Shown here piece by piece: positions 55,002 to 63,968 of a stretch of DNA of 64,000 nucleotides (position 1 is its first letter; each line of letters begins with the position of its first letter). The DNA is from Massilia sp. Root335. Lineage in GTDB: Bacteria; Pseudomonadota; Gammaproteobacteria; Burkholderiales; Burkholderiaceae_D. Location: NCBI RefSeq assembly GCF_001425685.1, contig NZ_LMCY01000070.1:1-64000 (forward strand). Direction: 5' to 3'. The position numbers and the translations under genes are program-made. Below the pieces are notes generated by a model that saw only the letters and a program-made list of their open reading frames with translations, made no database searches and was not told where the DNA came from.

Positions 55002-55127
55002 CGGGAACGACGGTTGTTATCACGGGAACGACGGTTGTTATCACGGGAACGACGGTTATTATCACGGGAACGACGGTTGTTATCGCTGGAGCGACGGTTG
55101 TTATCGCGGGACCGACGGGGTTTTATT
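55002..55127. repeat. 21-bp tandem repeat (minisatellite)
   Basis: About six copies of a 21-base unit, CGGGAACGACGGTTGTTATCA (variants included), are arranged head to tail: 55002, 55023, 55044, 55065, 55086 and a diverged copy at 55107. The unit contains the right arm of the adjacent REP element. The array runs into the stop codon of the leftward esterase gene. Confidence 0.88.
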
Positions 55128-56043
55128 TCGCCGGATCGAGCAGCCCCCGCGCCTTCAGCCATTCCTCCGCCCGATTCGGCCAGTCGGACGCGGTCCCGAG
55201 TCCGGCCTTCATCCCCATGCCGTGACCGCCATGCTCGAACAGATACATCTCGGCCGGCACCTTCGCCCGCGTGAGCGCCTGGTAGAACAGGATGCTGTTC
55301 TCGACGGGGACCGTCCGGTCTTCCTGCGTGTGGATCAGCAGCGTGGGCGGCGTTGCGGCCGTCACCTGCTTCTCGACCGACATCAGGCGCACGTCCGCCG
55401 CCGACGGGTTCGCGCCCAGCAGCGCCTTGCGCGAGCCCGCGTGCACGGCCGGGCCGTCCATCGTGATGACGGGGTACAGCAGCATGAGGAAGTCGGGGCG
55501 GGCGCTGACCTTGTCGAGCTCCGCGCCCGTGCGGCCCAGCGGATGGTCGAACAGCGTGCCGGCGCTGGCCGCCAGGTGGCCGCCGGCGGAGCTGCCCATC
55601 ACGCCGATGCGGTCGGGGCGGATGTGGTACCGTGCCGCTTCGGCGCGCACGATGCGTACCGCGCGCAGCACGTCGCGCAGCGGGGCCGGATGGCCGAACT
55701 CCTGCATCCGGTAGGTGAGCACGAAGCTCGTGACGCCGAGCGTGCCGAGCCACGCCGCGTACTGCTCGCCCTCGCGCTGCGTGGACAGCCGCACGTAGCC
55801 GCCGCCGGGGCAGATGATGACGGCCGTGCCGTTCGGACGGTCGACGGCGGGGCCGTAGACGGTCAGTGTCGGTTCGCTGACGTTGGACGTGTGGCCGTTC
55901 TCGACGTGTTCGGGGCCGAGTCCCGGCTTCGCGTCCGGCACGCCCTCGGGCCACAGCGGGATCACGGCGGTGGCCGGGATTTGCGGCGCGGCGCGGGCCG
56001 CGTCGACGGAGCCGGCGAGGAGGGCGCCGGCGACGAGTTTCAT
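55123..56043 (-). CDS. Secreted alpha/beta-hydrolase (acetyl esterase, Aes/BD-FAE-like)
   Basis: AGGAGA seven bases upstream selects the ATG at 56043. The 306-residue protein has a signal peptide ending in AARAA, an oxyanion motif in CPGGGYVRLS, the nucleophile S152 in GSSAGGH, and a C-terminal EHGGHGMGM with the catalytic His. It would remove acetyl or feruloyl groups from pectin or xylan fragments in the periplasm. The gene's last codons lie in the 21-bp repeat array. It is divergent from a DUF1080 lipoprotein gene. Confidence 0.8.
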   Translation of the reverse strand: MKLVAGALLAGSVDAARAAPQIPATAVIPLWPEGVPDAKPGLGPEHVENGHTSNVSEPTLTVYGPAVDRPNGTAVIICPGGGYVRLSTQREGEQYAAWLGTLGVTSFVLTYRMQEFGHPAPLRDVLRAVRIVRAEAARYHIRPDRIGVMGSSAGGHLAASAGTLFDHPLGRTGAELDKVSARPDFLMLLYPVITMDGPAVHAGSRKALLGANPSAADVRLMSVEKQVTAATPPTLLIHTQEDRTVPVENSILFYQALTRAKVPAEMYLFEHGGHGMGMKAGLGTASDWPNRAEEWLKARGLLDPAK

Positions 56044-56090
56044 GCAAAGTCTCCTGTTTTCATTCGAACGATTCATCATGAGGTCCTGAC

Positions 56091-56723
56091 ATGGTAAAGC
56101 TTGGGTGGTTCGGCGGCGCGCTGTTGTGCGCGGGCCTGCTGGGGTGTGCGACGACGACGGCGCCGGTGGCCGGCGCGCTCGGCGCACTGGATATCGTGAC
56201 GACGCCGGCGGCGCGGCTGGACGGTGTCTGGCAGGAACGCGCGGACGGCGTCATCGCGGTGGCGGGCAAGCCGTCCGGTTTCATCGCCACGCGCGACGCG
56301 TACACGGATTATCGCTTGCACGTGGAATGGCGCTGGCCCGGCAAGCCGGGCAACGGCGGCGTGCTGCTGCACGTGGCGTCCGGACCGAAGGATGGCGTCT
56401 GGCCCTACAGTATCCAGGTACAGACGAAGCACGGCGCCGCGGGCGACCTGCTGCCGATGGCGGGCGCCACGTTCAGCGAGCCGCTGACGAGCGCCCCGGG
56501 CGCCTACCCGGCGATCAAGGCCCACACGGCGCCCGACAGCGAGCGCGCGCCGGGCGAGTGGAACAGCATGGACGTGCTGGTGCGCGGCGGCTGCATCGAC
56601 GTGACGATCAATGGCGTCCGCCAGAACAGCGTCACCATCGCGCAGCCGGCGACGGGCCGCATCGGCTTCCAGCTCGAGGGCACGCCGTACGAGCTGCGCA
56701 ACCTGCGCGTCGAGCGCCTGTAA
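56091..56723 (+). CDS. DUF1080 lipoprotein (3-keto-disaccharide hydrolase-like)
   Basis: The 210-residue lipoprotein has a signal ending AGLLGC (Cys19). Its concanavalin-like beta-sandwich matches the DUF1080 domain: DYRLHVEWRWPGKPGNGGVL, ERAPGEWNSMDVLVRGGCID and the closing GRIGFQLEGTPYELRNLRVE. Some members hydrolyse 3-keto-disaccharides; others may only bind carbohydrate. GAGG lies a few bases before the ATG. Its role here may be to bind or process pectin oligomers at the membrane. Confidence 0.78.
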   Translation: MVKLGWFGGALLCAGLLGCATTTAPVAGALGALDIVTTPAARLDGVWQERADGVIAVAGKPSGFIATRDAYTDYRLHVEWRWPGKPGNGGVLLHVASGPKDGVWPYSIQVQTKHGAAGDLLPMAGATFSEPLTSAPGAYPAIKAHTAPDSERAPGEWNSMDVLVRGGCIDVTINGVRQNSVTIAQPATGRIGFQLEGTPYELRNLRVERL

Positions 56724-56910
56724 CGCGCCGGCGCGGGCGCGGGCTGGTGGTGGGCGCATGGGTGGCTTCCCGGTTGTTCGGATCCGCCCATTGTTGCAGC
56801 CGCGGTGATCGTCAACCGATCATTTTCCTGATTCTTTGGCTGGACCGGTTTTGACGGGCGACGCCGCTCGCATAGAATGGGTCGCAGAACAACGAGACCG
56901 GACCCCCGCC

Positions 56911-58617
56911 ATGCCGCTGCTTTCCCCGCTGTTTTCCCCGCTGTTTTCACGGTTGATGCGCGCCGCCGCGCTCATCTCCCTGTCCATCGCCTGTGCCCAG
57001 GCCCAGACCCTGCCGCCGGCCGTCAATACGGACCCGGCGCGCGCCCAGGTCACGCTGCCGGAGCCCGCGAATCCTCAGCTGCCGTCGCTGATCCTGATCG
57101 GCGATTCCACGGTCCGCAACGGCCGCGACGACGGCCAGGGCAAGGGCGCGGCGGGCCAGTGGGGCTGGGGCAATCCGATCGCCGCCTGGTTCGATCCGGC
57201 CAAGGTCAACGTCGTCAACCGCGCCGTCGGCGGGCTGTCGAGCCGCACCTACATCACGAGCGGCCACTGGGAGCGCACGCTGGCCTTCGTCAAGCGGGGC
57301 GACATCGTCGTCATGCAGTTCGGTCACAACGACGCCAGCCCCGTCAACGACACGAGCCGCGCGCGCGGCACGATCCGCGGCACCGGCGACGAGACGCAGG
57401 AGATCGACAACCTCCTCACCCACAAGCACGAGGTGGTGCACAGCTATGGCTGGTATCTGCGCAAATTCGTGGCCGACATCCGCGCGAAGGGCGCCACGCC
57501 CGTCATCTGCTCGCCGATCCCGCACAAGCAGTGGGACGCGGCAGGCCACGCGAAGCGCGACAAGGACACGTACGGCGGCTGGGCCGCTGCCGTTGCCAAG
57601 GCCGAAGGCGTCGGCTTCATCGACCTGAACGAAGGCATCGCGCGCCGCTACGACGCGCTGGGCATGGAGGCGGTCAGGCAGCTGTTCCCGCAGACGGTGC
57701 CGGACGAGCACACGCACACCAACTGGGCCGGCGCCGTGCTGAATGCGCAGGTCGTCGTACAGGGGCTCGAGGCGCTGGGCGATCCGCGTATCGCCGCGTG
57801 GCTGAAGCCGCAGGCGCCGGCCAACCCGCAGCCGCCGGCGCGCGAGGACGACCGCCCCGTCGTGGATGCCCGCACCGTGCATGACGAAGCGCCGCGCGAC
57901 GCGAGCCGGCCGACCTTGTACCTCGTGGGCGATTCGACGGTGAAGAGCGGCGGCATGCGCGGCATGATCGGCTGGGGCGAGCGCATCGCCCCTTACTTCG
58001 ACGCCCGCAAGATCAATGTGGTGAACGCCGCCATCGGCGGCCGCAGCAGCCGCACGTATTTCACGGAAGGCCGCTGGGACAAGGTGCGCGACCAGCTCAA
58101 GCGCGGCGACGTCGTGCTGATCCAGTTTGGTCACAACGACGGCGGCCGCATCGGCGACCCGGCGATGAAGAACCGCGCGTCGGCGCCGGGCATCGGCCCG
58201 GAGACCGTGGAAGACACGCGGCCGGACGGCAGCAAGGAACAGGTGCACAGCTTCGGCTGGTACATGGCGCGCTACGTGGCGGACGCGAAGGCGAAGGGCG
58301 CGACCGTGGTCCTGCTGGCGCCCGTCCCGCACCGCGACCGCTGGCAGGAAGGCCGCGACTTCGCGACGTTCGCCGACTGGGACCGCCAGGTGGCCGCGGC
58401 CAGCGGCGCGCAGTTCATCGACCTCACGCTGCTCGTGGCCGACGGCTACAAGCAAATCGGCGCGGAACGCGTGAACGGCCTGTTCGCCGACGCGCGCACC
58501 CACACGAATGCGGCCGGCGCCGAGTTCAACGCGGAGCGCGTCGTGGCCGGGTTGAAGGCGCTGCCGGGCAATCCGCTCGGCCCGTATTTTGCCGACCGGG
58601 CGGTGGCGGCGCAATGA
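56911..58617 (+). CDS. Secreted protein with two rhamnogalacturonan acetylesterase (CE12-type) domains
   Basis: The 568-residue protein has a signal peptide ending in AQAQT and two tandem SGNH domains. The first has S66 in IGDSTVRNG, the block VMQFGHNDAS and DEHTHTN. The second has S342 in VGDSTVKSG, IQFGHNDGG and DARTHTN. Both copies keep the residues expected of active enzymes. They would deacetylate rhamnogalacturonan so that lyases and GH105 enzymes can act. An ATG at 56956 is an alternative start that would still give a signal peptide. The stop overlaps the next gene by ATGA. Confidence 0.87.
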   Translation: MPLLSPLFSPLFSRLMRAAALISLSIACAQAQTLPPAVNTDPARAQVTLPEPANPQLPSLILIGDSTVRNGRDDGQGKGAAGQWGWGNPIAAWFDPAKVNVVNRAVGGLSSRTYITSGHWERTLAFVKRGDIVVMQFGHNDASPVNDTSRARGTIRGTGDETQEIDNLLTHKHEVVHSYGWYLRKFVADIRAKGATPVICSPIPHKQWDAAGHAKRDKDTYGGWAAAVAKAEGVGFIDLNEGIARRYDALGMEAVRQLFPQTVPDEHTHTNWAGAVLNAQVVVQGLEALGDPRIAAWLKPQAPANPQPPAREDDRPVVDARTVHDEAPRDASRPTLYLVGDSTVKSGGMRGMIGWGERIAPYFDARKINVVNAAIGGRSSRTYFTEGRWDKVRDQLKRGDVVLIQFGHNDGGRIGDPAMKNRASAPGIGPETVEDTRPDGSKEQVHSFGWYMARYVADAKAKGATVVLLAPVPHRDRWQEGRDFATFADWDRQVAAASGAQFIDLTLLVADGYKQIGAERVNGLFADARTHTNAAGAEFNAERVVAGLKALPGNPLGPYFADRAVAAQ

Positions 58618-59315
58618 GGCCTGGCCTCGCCGCCCTGGCGGCACTGACGGCGCTCGCCGGGCAGGCCGATGCGGCCGCACCGGCGGCGTGCACGGACTGG
58701 GGCAAGCCGGGCGCGGTGCTGGTCCGGGACGATTTCGGCGGGCCGCTCGCGGGCTATGTGGCCGAGTATGCGCGCAAGCCAGGCAACGTCGTCGAGAACC
58801 GCGACGGACGGCTGCTGATGGACGTCGACTCGGGCGCCACCGTGTGGCTCGACAAGCCGCTGTCCGGCAATCTCCTGATCCGCTTTACGCGCCGTGTCGT
58901 CGTCGCCGGCGGCAAGAACGACCGGCTGTCCGACCTGAACGTGTTCTGGATGGCGCGCGATCCCGCGCGCGCCGACCTGTTCACGCGCAGCGGCAAGTTC
59001 GAGGACTACGACGATCTCGCCATGTACTACGTGGGCATCGGCGGCAACCGCAACACGACCACGCGCCTGCGTCGCTACGGCGACGGCGAGCGCAAGCTCG
59101 TCGGCGAATACGGCGATGCCCCGCACCTGCTCATGCCGAACCGCGACTACCGCATCGAGATCGCGGTGTACGGCGGCTGCACGCGCGTGCGCGTGGACGG
59201 CGCGGACTGGTTCACCTACCGCGACCCGCATCCGCTCACGGCCGGCTACCTGGGTTTGCGCACGACGTGGTCGCGCCAGACGGTGGACGACCTGACCATA
59301 CAACGACTCGAATAA
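58614..59315 (+). CDS. Secreted jelly-roll protein of unknown function (YesU/DUF6250-like)
   Basis: The ATG overlaps the esterase stop (ATGA). The 233-residue protein has a signal peptide (about 1-20) and one beta-sandwich domain rich in aromatics: LIRFTRRVVVAGGKNDRLSD, LAMYYVGIGGNRNTTTRLRR and a final TAGYLGLRTTWSRQTVDDLT. The layout resembles the small concanavalin-like proteins such as YesU found in rhamnogalacturonan clusters. No catalytic residues are recognisable. It lies between acetylesterase and GH105 genes and so probably acts on, or binds, the same oligomers. Confidence 0.65.
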   Translation: MRPGLAALAALTALAGQADAAAPAACTDWGKPGAVLVRDDFGGPLAGYVAEYARKPGNVVENRDGRLLMDVDSGATVWLDKPLSGNLLIRFTRRVVVAGGKNDRLSDLNVFWMARDPARADLFTRSGKFEDYDDLAMYYVGIGGNRNTTTRLRRYGDGERKLVGEYGDAPHLLMPNRDYRIEIAVYGGCTRVRVDGADWFTYRDPHPLTAGYLGLRTTWSRQTVDDLTIQRLE

Positions 59316-59329
59316 GCAGGAGACTTTTG

Positions 59330-60757
59330 ATGAACCGATCGAAGCCGCGCCACAGGCTGGCGCTGGCGCTGGCCGCCGCCGTCGCGCTGGACGCATCCGC
59401 CCAGCAGGCCCCGGCGCCGCAGGAAAAGGGCCCGGTCGCGGCCGACGCCATGCTGCATGCGCTGGCAGTGCATTACCCGACGCCATACCGCGCGATGGAC
59501 GCGGCCGAGGTCAAGGCCGTGCTGGACCGCGTGTTCGACTACCTGGACAAGGTCACGCCGGCCGAGGTGATCGACAAGACCACGGGCGCACCGATCGCGG
59601 ACCTGACCCGGCCCGATCCGAACGCCGTGCTGAAGCCGGGCGACTTCCGCCTGACGAGCTATGAATGGGGCGTCACGTACTCCGGCATGCTGGCCGCGGG
59701 CGCGGCCACGGGCGACCGCCGCTACACCGACTACGCGATCAAGCGGCACCAGTTGCTGGCCGCGCTGACGAAAACCTATCTGCCGGGCGTCATGGCGGAC
59801 CGCGAACATGCGCCGGCGCCGATCAAGAGCTTCCTGAACCCGCACGCGCTGGACGACGCCGGGGCGCTGTGCCAGAGCTTCCTGAAGGCGAAGCTGGGCG
59901 AGGGTGGCGTACGTTCGCCCGTCGATTACACGCAGATGATCGGCATCTGCGGCGACTTCGTCGCGAAGAAGGAATACCGGCTGAAGGACGGCACCCTGGC
60001 GCGGGGCGGCCCGGACGGCCATGGCGGCGCCAGGATGCGCCCGCTGCCGGACACGCTGTGGCTGGACGATATGTTCATGGGCGTGCCGACCATCGCCTAC
60101 CTGGGCAAGGCGACGGGCGACCGGCGCTATTACGACGACGCGGCGCGCCAGGTGCTGCAGTTCTCGAAGCGCATGTTCAATCCGCGCCTCGGCATCTACA
60201 TGCACGGTTACGTCGAGGGCTTGCGTGACCACCCCGAAATGCACTGGGCGCGCGCCAACGGCTGGGCCGTGATGGCCATGGTCGAGGTGCTGGAGGTGCT
60301 GCCGAAGGACCACAAGGATTACAAGGCCGTGCTCGACCAGCTGCGCGCCCACATCAAGGGCCTCGCCAGCTACCAGACCAAGGATGGCTTCTGGCACCAG
60401 CTGATCGACCGCAACGACACCTACGAGGAGACGTCGGCCACGGCGATCTACGCGTACGCCATCGCGCGCGCCGTCAACCGCGGCTATGTCGACGCGCAGG
60501 CCTACGGGCCGATGGCGAACCTGGCGTGGGATGCCGTCGCGAGCCGGGTCAGGCCGAACGGGCAGATCGACGGCATCTGCGTGGGGACGGGCATGGCGTT
60601 CGATCCGGCGTTCTACGCCTACCGGCCGACCAGCGTGAAGGCGGCGCACGGCTACGGTCCCACGCTGCTGGCGGGCGCCGAGATCATCGCGTTGAACCGC
60701 AGGTTCAAGTTCGGGATGAACGACAGCGCCCTGATGTACCAGGGCGCGCGCGACTGA
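59330..60757 (+). CDS. GH105-family unsaturated uronyl hydrolase (second member)
   Basis: AGGAGA precedes the ATG at 59330. The 475-residue protein has a signal peptide ending in ASAQQ and an alpha6/alpha6 barrel. The block TLWLDDMFMGVPTIAYLG near residue 246 carries the expected Asp, and MHWARANGWAVMAMVEVLEV and DGFWHQLIDR are also GH105-like. It is longer than the GH105 at 53.3 kb and probably differs in preferred oligomer. It is the last gene of the operon from 56.9 kb and converges with a phosphoesterase gene across 3 bp. Confidence 0.87.
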   Translation: MNRSKPRHRLALALAAAVALDASAQQAPAPQEKGPVAADAMLHALAVHYPTPYRAMDAAEVKAVLDRVFDYLDKVTPAEVIDKTTGAPIADLTRPDPNAVLKPGDFRLTSYEWGVTYSGMLAAGAATGDRRYTDYAIKRHQLLAALTKTYLPGVMADREHAPAPIKSFLNPHALDDAGALCQSFLKAKLGEGGVRSPVDYTQMIGICGDFVAKKEYRLKDGTLARGGPDGHGGARMRPLPDTLWLDDMFMGVPTIAYLGKATGDRRYYDDAARQVLQFSKRMFNPRLGIYMHGYVEGLRDHPEMHWARANGWAVMAMVEVLEVLPKDHKDYKAVLDQLRAHIKGLASYQTKDGFWHQLIDRNDTYEETSATAIYAYAIARAVNRGYVDAQAYGPMANLAWDAVASRVRPNGQIDGICVGTGMAFDPAFYAYRPTSVKAAHGYGPTLLAGAEIIALNRRFKFGMNDSALMYQGARD

Positions 60758-60760
60758 CCG

Positions 60761-61579
60761 TCAGACCTCGATCACGAGGTCGGGCCGGAACGCCGCCTGC
60801 TCGCCCTTGTTCGCATAGCCGAGCGGATTCGCGACGACGCGGCAGCGCCAGCCGGTGCCTTCGACCACGTAATCGTTCGCGCAATGCAGGTGGCCGTGCA
60901 TCCACACGTCCGCGAACGGCAGCAGGTCGTCCAGCGCGTTGCAGAAGCCGGCCGTGCCGGGCGAGACGCCGTAGCGCGGGTCGGCGCTGCGCAGGGTCGG
61001 GGCGTAATGGGTGACGGCGATGGTGGTGCCGTCGAACGGCGTCGCCAGCGCGGCGCGCAGCCAGGCCTGGCATTCGAACGACAGTTCGCGCTGGCCCTCG
61101 GCCAGCAGCGGCTCGCCGTTCACCAGCGTCGTGTTCCCGCTCAGGTAGTAATTCGCGGCGCGGAAGGCTTTTTCGCGCTGCTTGAGCTGGCGCGTGATGT
61201 CGGTCTCGCCGGACGCCAGCGCGTCGAAGTCGGCCCACAGCGTGGTGCCGATGAAGCGCACGTCGCCGATCGTGACGGTGGCGCGGTCGAGCCATGTGAT
61301 GTCCAGCGCGGCGCACGTCGCGCGCAGGCGCGCCTGCGTGGCGTCGAAGTCGAGGCCATCGAATTCGTGGTTGCCGGGCACGTACAGCACGCGCGCGCCG
61401 GCGCCCGTGTGGGCCCGGGCGAAACGGGCGAGCCCGAAGTCGTCGGTGGCGAGGCGCGAACGGGCCTGGTACGAGCCGATGTCACCGGCCAGGACGACGA
61501 CGTCCGTGTCGGCAAGGATGGTCGGCTGGAACCCGGGATCGCGTTCGAGGTGGAGGTCGGAGAAGAGCTGGATGCGCAT
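60761..61579 (-). CDS. Metallophosphoesterase
   Basis: The 272-residue cytosolic protein starts MRIQLFSDLHLERDPG and contains the five metallophosphoesterase motifs: DLH, GDIG, GNHE (YVPGNHEFDG), a central TTLW/THYAP and the closing GHLH (MHGHLHCAND). The fold binds two metal ions. The substrate is not evident. It lies just outside the pectin genes, with no obvious operon partner. Confidence 0.85.
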   Translation of the reverse strand: MRIQLFSDLHLERDPGFQPTILADTDVVVLAGDIGSYQARSRLATDDFGLARFARAHTGAGARVLYVPGNHEFDGLDFDATQARLRATCAALDITWLDRATVTIGDVRFIGTTLWADFDALASGETDITRQLKQREKAFRAANYYLSGNTTLVNGEPLLAEGQRELSFECQAWLRAALATPFDGTTIAVTHYAPTLRSADPRYGVSPGTAGFCNALDDLLPFADVWMHGHLHCANDYVVEGTGWRCRVVANPLGYANKGEQAAFRPDLVIEV

Positions 61580-61635
61580 CGCCGGAGTATACCGCCTTCC
61601 GGCAGGCCGCCGCCGCGCGCATCCGGGCTGCTGGA

Positions 61636-62046
61636 TTACTTGTGGGCGGCGTCCTGCATCTTCTCGCCCGCGCGCTCCAGGCCGCGACCGGTGGCGGCCG
61701 TCGCGTCCTTGGCGCCTTCCTTCACGTTCTGGGCGGCTTCGTGCGATTCCTGGCGGACTTCGGCACCGGCCTGCTGCAACTGGTCGCCGGTACGGTCGGC
61801 CGCGGCCTTCACGTTCTCGTTGGCCTGCTGGGCCGCTTCCTTCGCGTTCTGGCCGGCCTGCACGGCGGCGGCATTGGCGTTGGCGGCGGCTTCCTTGGAC
61901 TCGGCGGCCGCCTTGGCGCCGGCGTCGTCGAGGGCCTTGCCGGCTTCCTGGGCCGGGCCCATGCCGTTCTTGTCCTCGGCCTTGTGGCAACCGGTGACCA
62001 GCACGGCGACGGCCAGCATGATGCTCGAAATGGTGGTGGCTTTCAT
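61636..62046 (-). CDS. Small LEA-like helical lipoprotein
   Basis: AGGAGAATTTC precedes the ATG at 62046. The 136-residue product has a lipoprotein signal ending in VLVTGC (Cys20). The rest is a low-complexity amphipathic helix rich in Ala, Lys, Glu and Gln with repeating KEAAQ-like units, similar to late-embryogenesis-abundant proteins. These are thought to protect against desiccation or stress. No enzyme function is apparent. Confidence 0.72.
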   Translation of the reverse strand: MKATTISSIMLAVAVLVTGCHKAEDKNGMGPAQEAGKALDDAGAKAAAESKEAAANANAAAVQAGQNAKEAAQQANENVKAAADRTGDQLQQAGAEVRQESHEAAQNVKEGAKDATAATGRGLERAGEKMQDAAHK

Positions 62047-62192
62047 GAAATTCTCCTGTAGGAAGTTGTCACTTAGATTACACAATCCCGGAAAGATGCG
62101 GCGTACGATACGCCCGCGCCGGCCCTGCAGCTTGTCATGGCGCCGCGCCGGTGGCACGATGCCCCCTTGCGGACAACGACCAGGAGAACACC

Positions 62193-62573
62193 GTGAGCGA
62201 CACGACCACATTGAAAGAAACGGCGACCGCCTTCCTGCGGTTGACCGCCGGCGGGCAAGTCGACGACGCGTTCGCGCGCTACGCGGCGCCGGGTTTCCGG
62301 CACCACAACCCGTATTTCGCGGCGGACGTCGCGACCTTGCGGGCGGCGATGAAGGAGAACGCGGTCCGTTTCCCGCACATGGTGTACGAGGTGCAACGCG
62401 CGATCGCCGAGGGCCCGCTGGTGGCCGTGCATGCGCGTGCCGTCATGGAAGAGGGGGGAATGGAGCTGGCGACCGTCCACATCCTGCGCTTCGAGGAGGG
62501 ACGCATCGCCGAGATGTGGGACATCGCCCAGGCGGCGCCCGTCCCGATGGCGAACCGGGACGGGATGTTCTGA
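62193..62573 (+). CDS. NTF2-like/SnoaL-fold protein
   Basis: GTG at 62193, with AGGAGA eight bases upstream, is preferred over earlier in-frame starts. The 126-residue protein has the single-domain NTF2-like pattern: FARYAAPGFRHHNPYFAADV, VHARAVMEEGG and HILRFEEGRIAEMWDI. Such proteins form dimers and may be isomerases, hydrolases or binding proteins. The convergent purine permease gene ends 6 bp away. Confidence 0.75.
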   Translation: MSDTTTLKETATAFLRLTAGGQVDDAFARYAAPGFRHHNPYFAADVATLRAAMKENAVRFPHMVYEVQRAIAEGPLVAVHARAVMEEGGMELATVHILRFEEGRIAEMWDIAQAAPVPMANRDGMF

Positions 62574-62579
62574 CGCGAC

Positions 62580-63968
62580 TCAGATCGCCCAGCCGCCCGC
62601 GTAGAACACGGCCAGCGCGACGGCGATGCTGACGGTGCCGAAGTTCAGCTTGCGCCACTCGCCGGCCAGCACGCGGCCGATCACGAGGGTGCAGAAGCCC
62701 AGCATGATGCCGGTCACGATATTGCAGCTCAACAGGATGAACACGGCGCACACCAGGCCGGACAGCGCGTCCAGCTTGTCATCCATGTTCATGTGGGCGA
62801 CGCTGCTCAGCATCAGCAGGCCCACGTACATCAGCGCCGGCGCGGTGGCATACGACGGCACGAGGCCGGCCAGCGGCGAGAAGAAGATCAGGCCCAGGAA
62901 CAGCAGGCCGACGACGGTCGCGGTCAGGCCGGTGCGGGCGCCGGCCGCGGTGCCGACACCCGATTCGATGTAGGCCGCGGCGGGGGCGCCGCCGACCAGG
63001 CTCGAAAAGATCGAACTCAGCGAATCGGCCGTGAGCGCCTTGCCGCCGTTGTGGATGTAGCCGCGCGCATCGACCTGGCCCGCCTGGCCGGCCACGGCGC
63101 GGATGGTGCCGGTGGCGTCGAACACGGCGGTCATCACGAGCGCCAGCACGCTGGGCAGCACGGCCGCGGTCAGCGCGCCCTTGATGTCCATCGCGCCGAT
63201 CAGCGACGCATGGCCCGGCGCGCTCAGTTGCGGCCAGGAGAAGATGCCCGTGAAGTGCACCTTGGGATCGAACGCGAGGCCGAGGGCGGAAATGCCGATC
63301 ACCACCAGCAGGATACCGCCCGGCACCTTGCGCTGTTCCAGGCCGAAGATGGCGGCCAGGCCGAGGATGCTCATCAGCACCGGGAATGCGGTGACGTGGC
63401 CCAGCGCCACCGGCAGGCCGGGGCTGGCGTTCTTGACGATCAGGCCGACGTCGCTGGATGCGATCATCAGCAGGAACAGGCCGATGCCCACGCCGGTGCC
63501 GTGTGCCACGCCGGCCGGCAGGTTCTGCAGGATCCACGAGCGCACGCCGGTCACGGAAATCGCCGTGAAAATGAGGCCCATCAGGAACACGGCGCCCAGC
63601 GCGACGGCGGGCGTGAGGCCTTTGCCCAGCACGAGGCCGAAGGCCGTGAACGCGGTCAGCGAAATGGCGCAGCCGACCGCGATCGGCAGCCGTGCCCACA
63701 GGCCCATGAGCAGCGAGCCGAATGCCGCGGTCAGGCACACGGCGACGAAGACGGCGCTGACGTCGAACCCTGCCTGGCCCAGCATGCCCGGCACGACGAA
63801 CACGGAGTACACCATGGCGAGGAAGGTGGTGACGCCGGCCACGACCTCCCGCCGTTGCGTGCTGCCGCGCGCGGTGATCTGGAAGTACTGGTCGATTTTA
63901 CCGGCAGTGGCAGGTGGGGATGTGAAAGCATCTTCGCGCTCGATGCGCTGGAGTTGAGGCTGGGACAT
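62580..63968 (-). CDS. NCS2-family purine permease (AzgA-type)
   Basis: The 462-residue inner-membrane protein has about 12-14 hydrophobic helices. Conserved AzgA-group blocks include REVVAGVTTFLAMVYSVFVV, FDATGTIRAVAGQAG and AAYIESGVGTAAGARTGLTA. It probably takes up adenine, guanine or hypoxanthine with protons. The start codon lies near the right edge of the window, so its promoter may lie largely beyond the window. Confidence 0.88.
   Translation of the reverse strand: MSQPQLQRIEREDAFTSPPATAGKIDQYFQITARGSTQRREVVAGVTTFLAMVYSVFVVPGMLGQAGFDVSAVFVAVCLTAAFGSLLMGLWARLPIAVGCAISLTAFTAFGLVLGKGLTPAVALGAVFLMGLIFTAISVTGVRSWILQNLPAGVAHGTGVGIGLFLLMIASSDVGLIVKNASPGLPVALGHVTAFPVLMSILGLAAIFGLEQRKVPGGILLVVIGISALGLAFDPKVHFTGIFSWPQLSAPGHASLIGAMDIKGALTAAVLPSVLALVMTAVFDATGTIRAVAGQAGQVDARGYIHNGGKALTADSLSSIFSSLVGGAPAAAYIESGVGTAAGARTGLTATVVGLLFLGLIFFSPLAGLVPSYATAPALMYVGLLMLSSVAHMNMDDKLDALSGLVCAVFILLSCNIVTGIMLGFCTLVIGRVLAGEWRKLNFGTVSIAVALAVFYAGGWAI

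Noticed and set aside
55002..55127. CRISPR array
   Set aside because: The 21-bp units are directly adjacent with no spacers, and there are no cas genes.
54785..56047. Alternative minus-strand reading frame through the tandem repeats (RRSRDNN peptide repeats)
   Set aside because: It runs out of frame through the esterase gene, which has a signal peptide, a nucleophile motif and a good ribosome site in its own frame.
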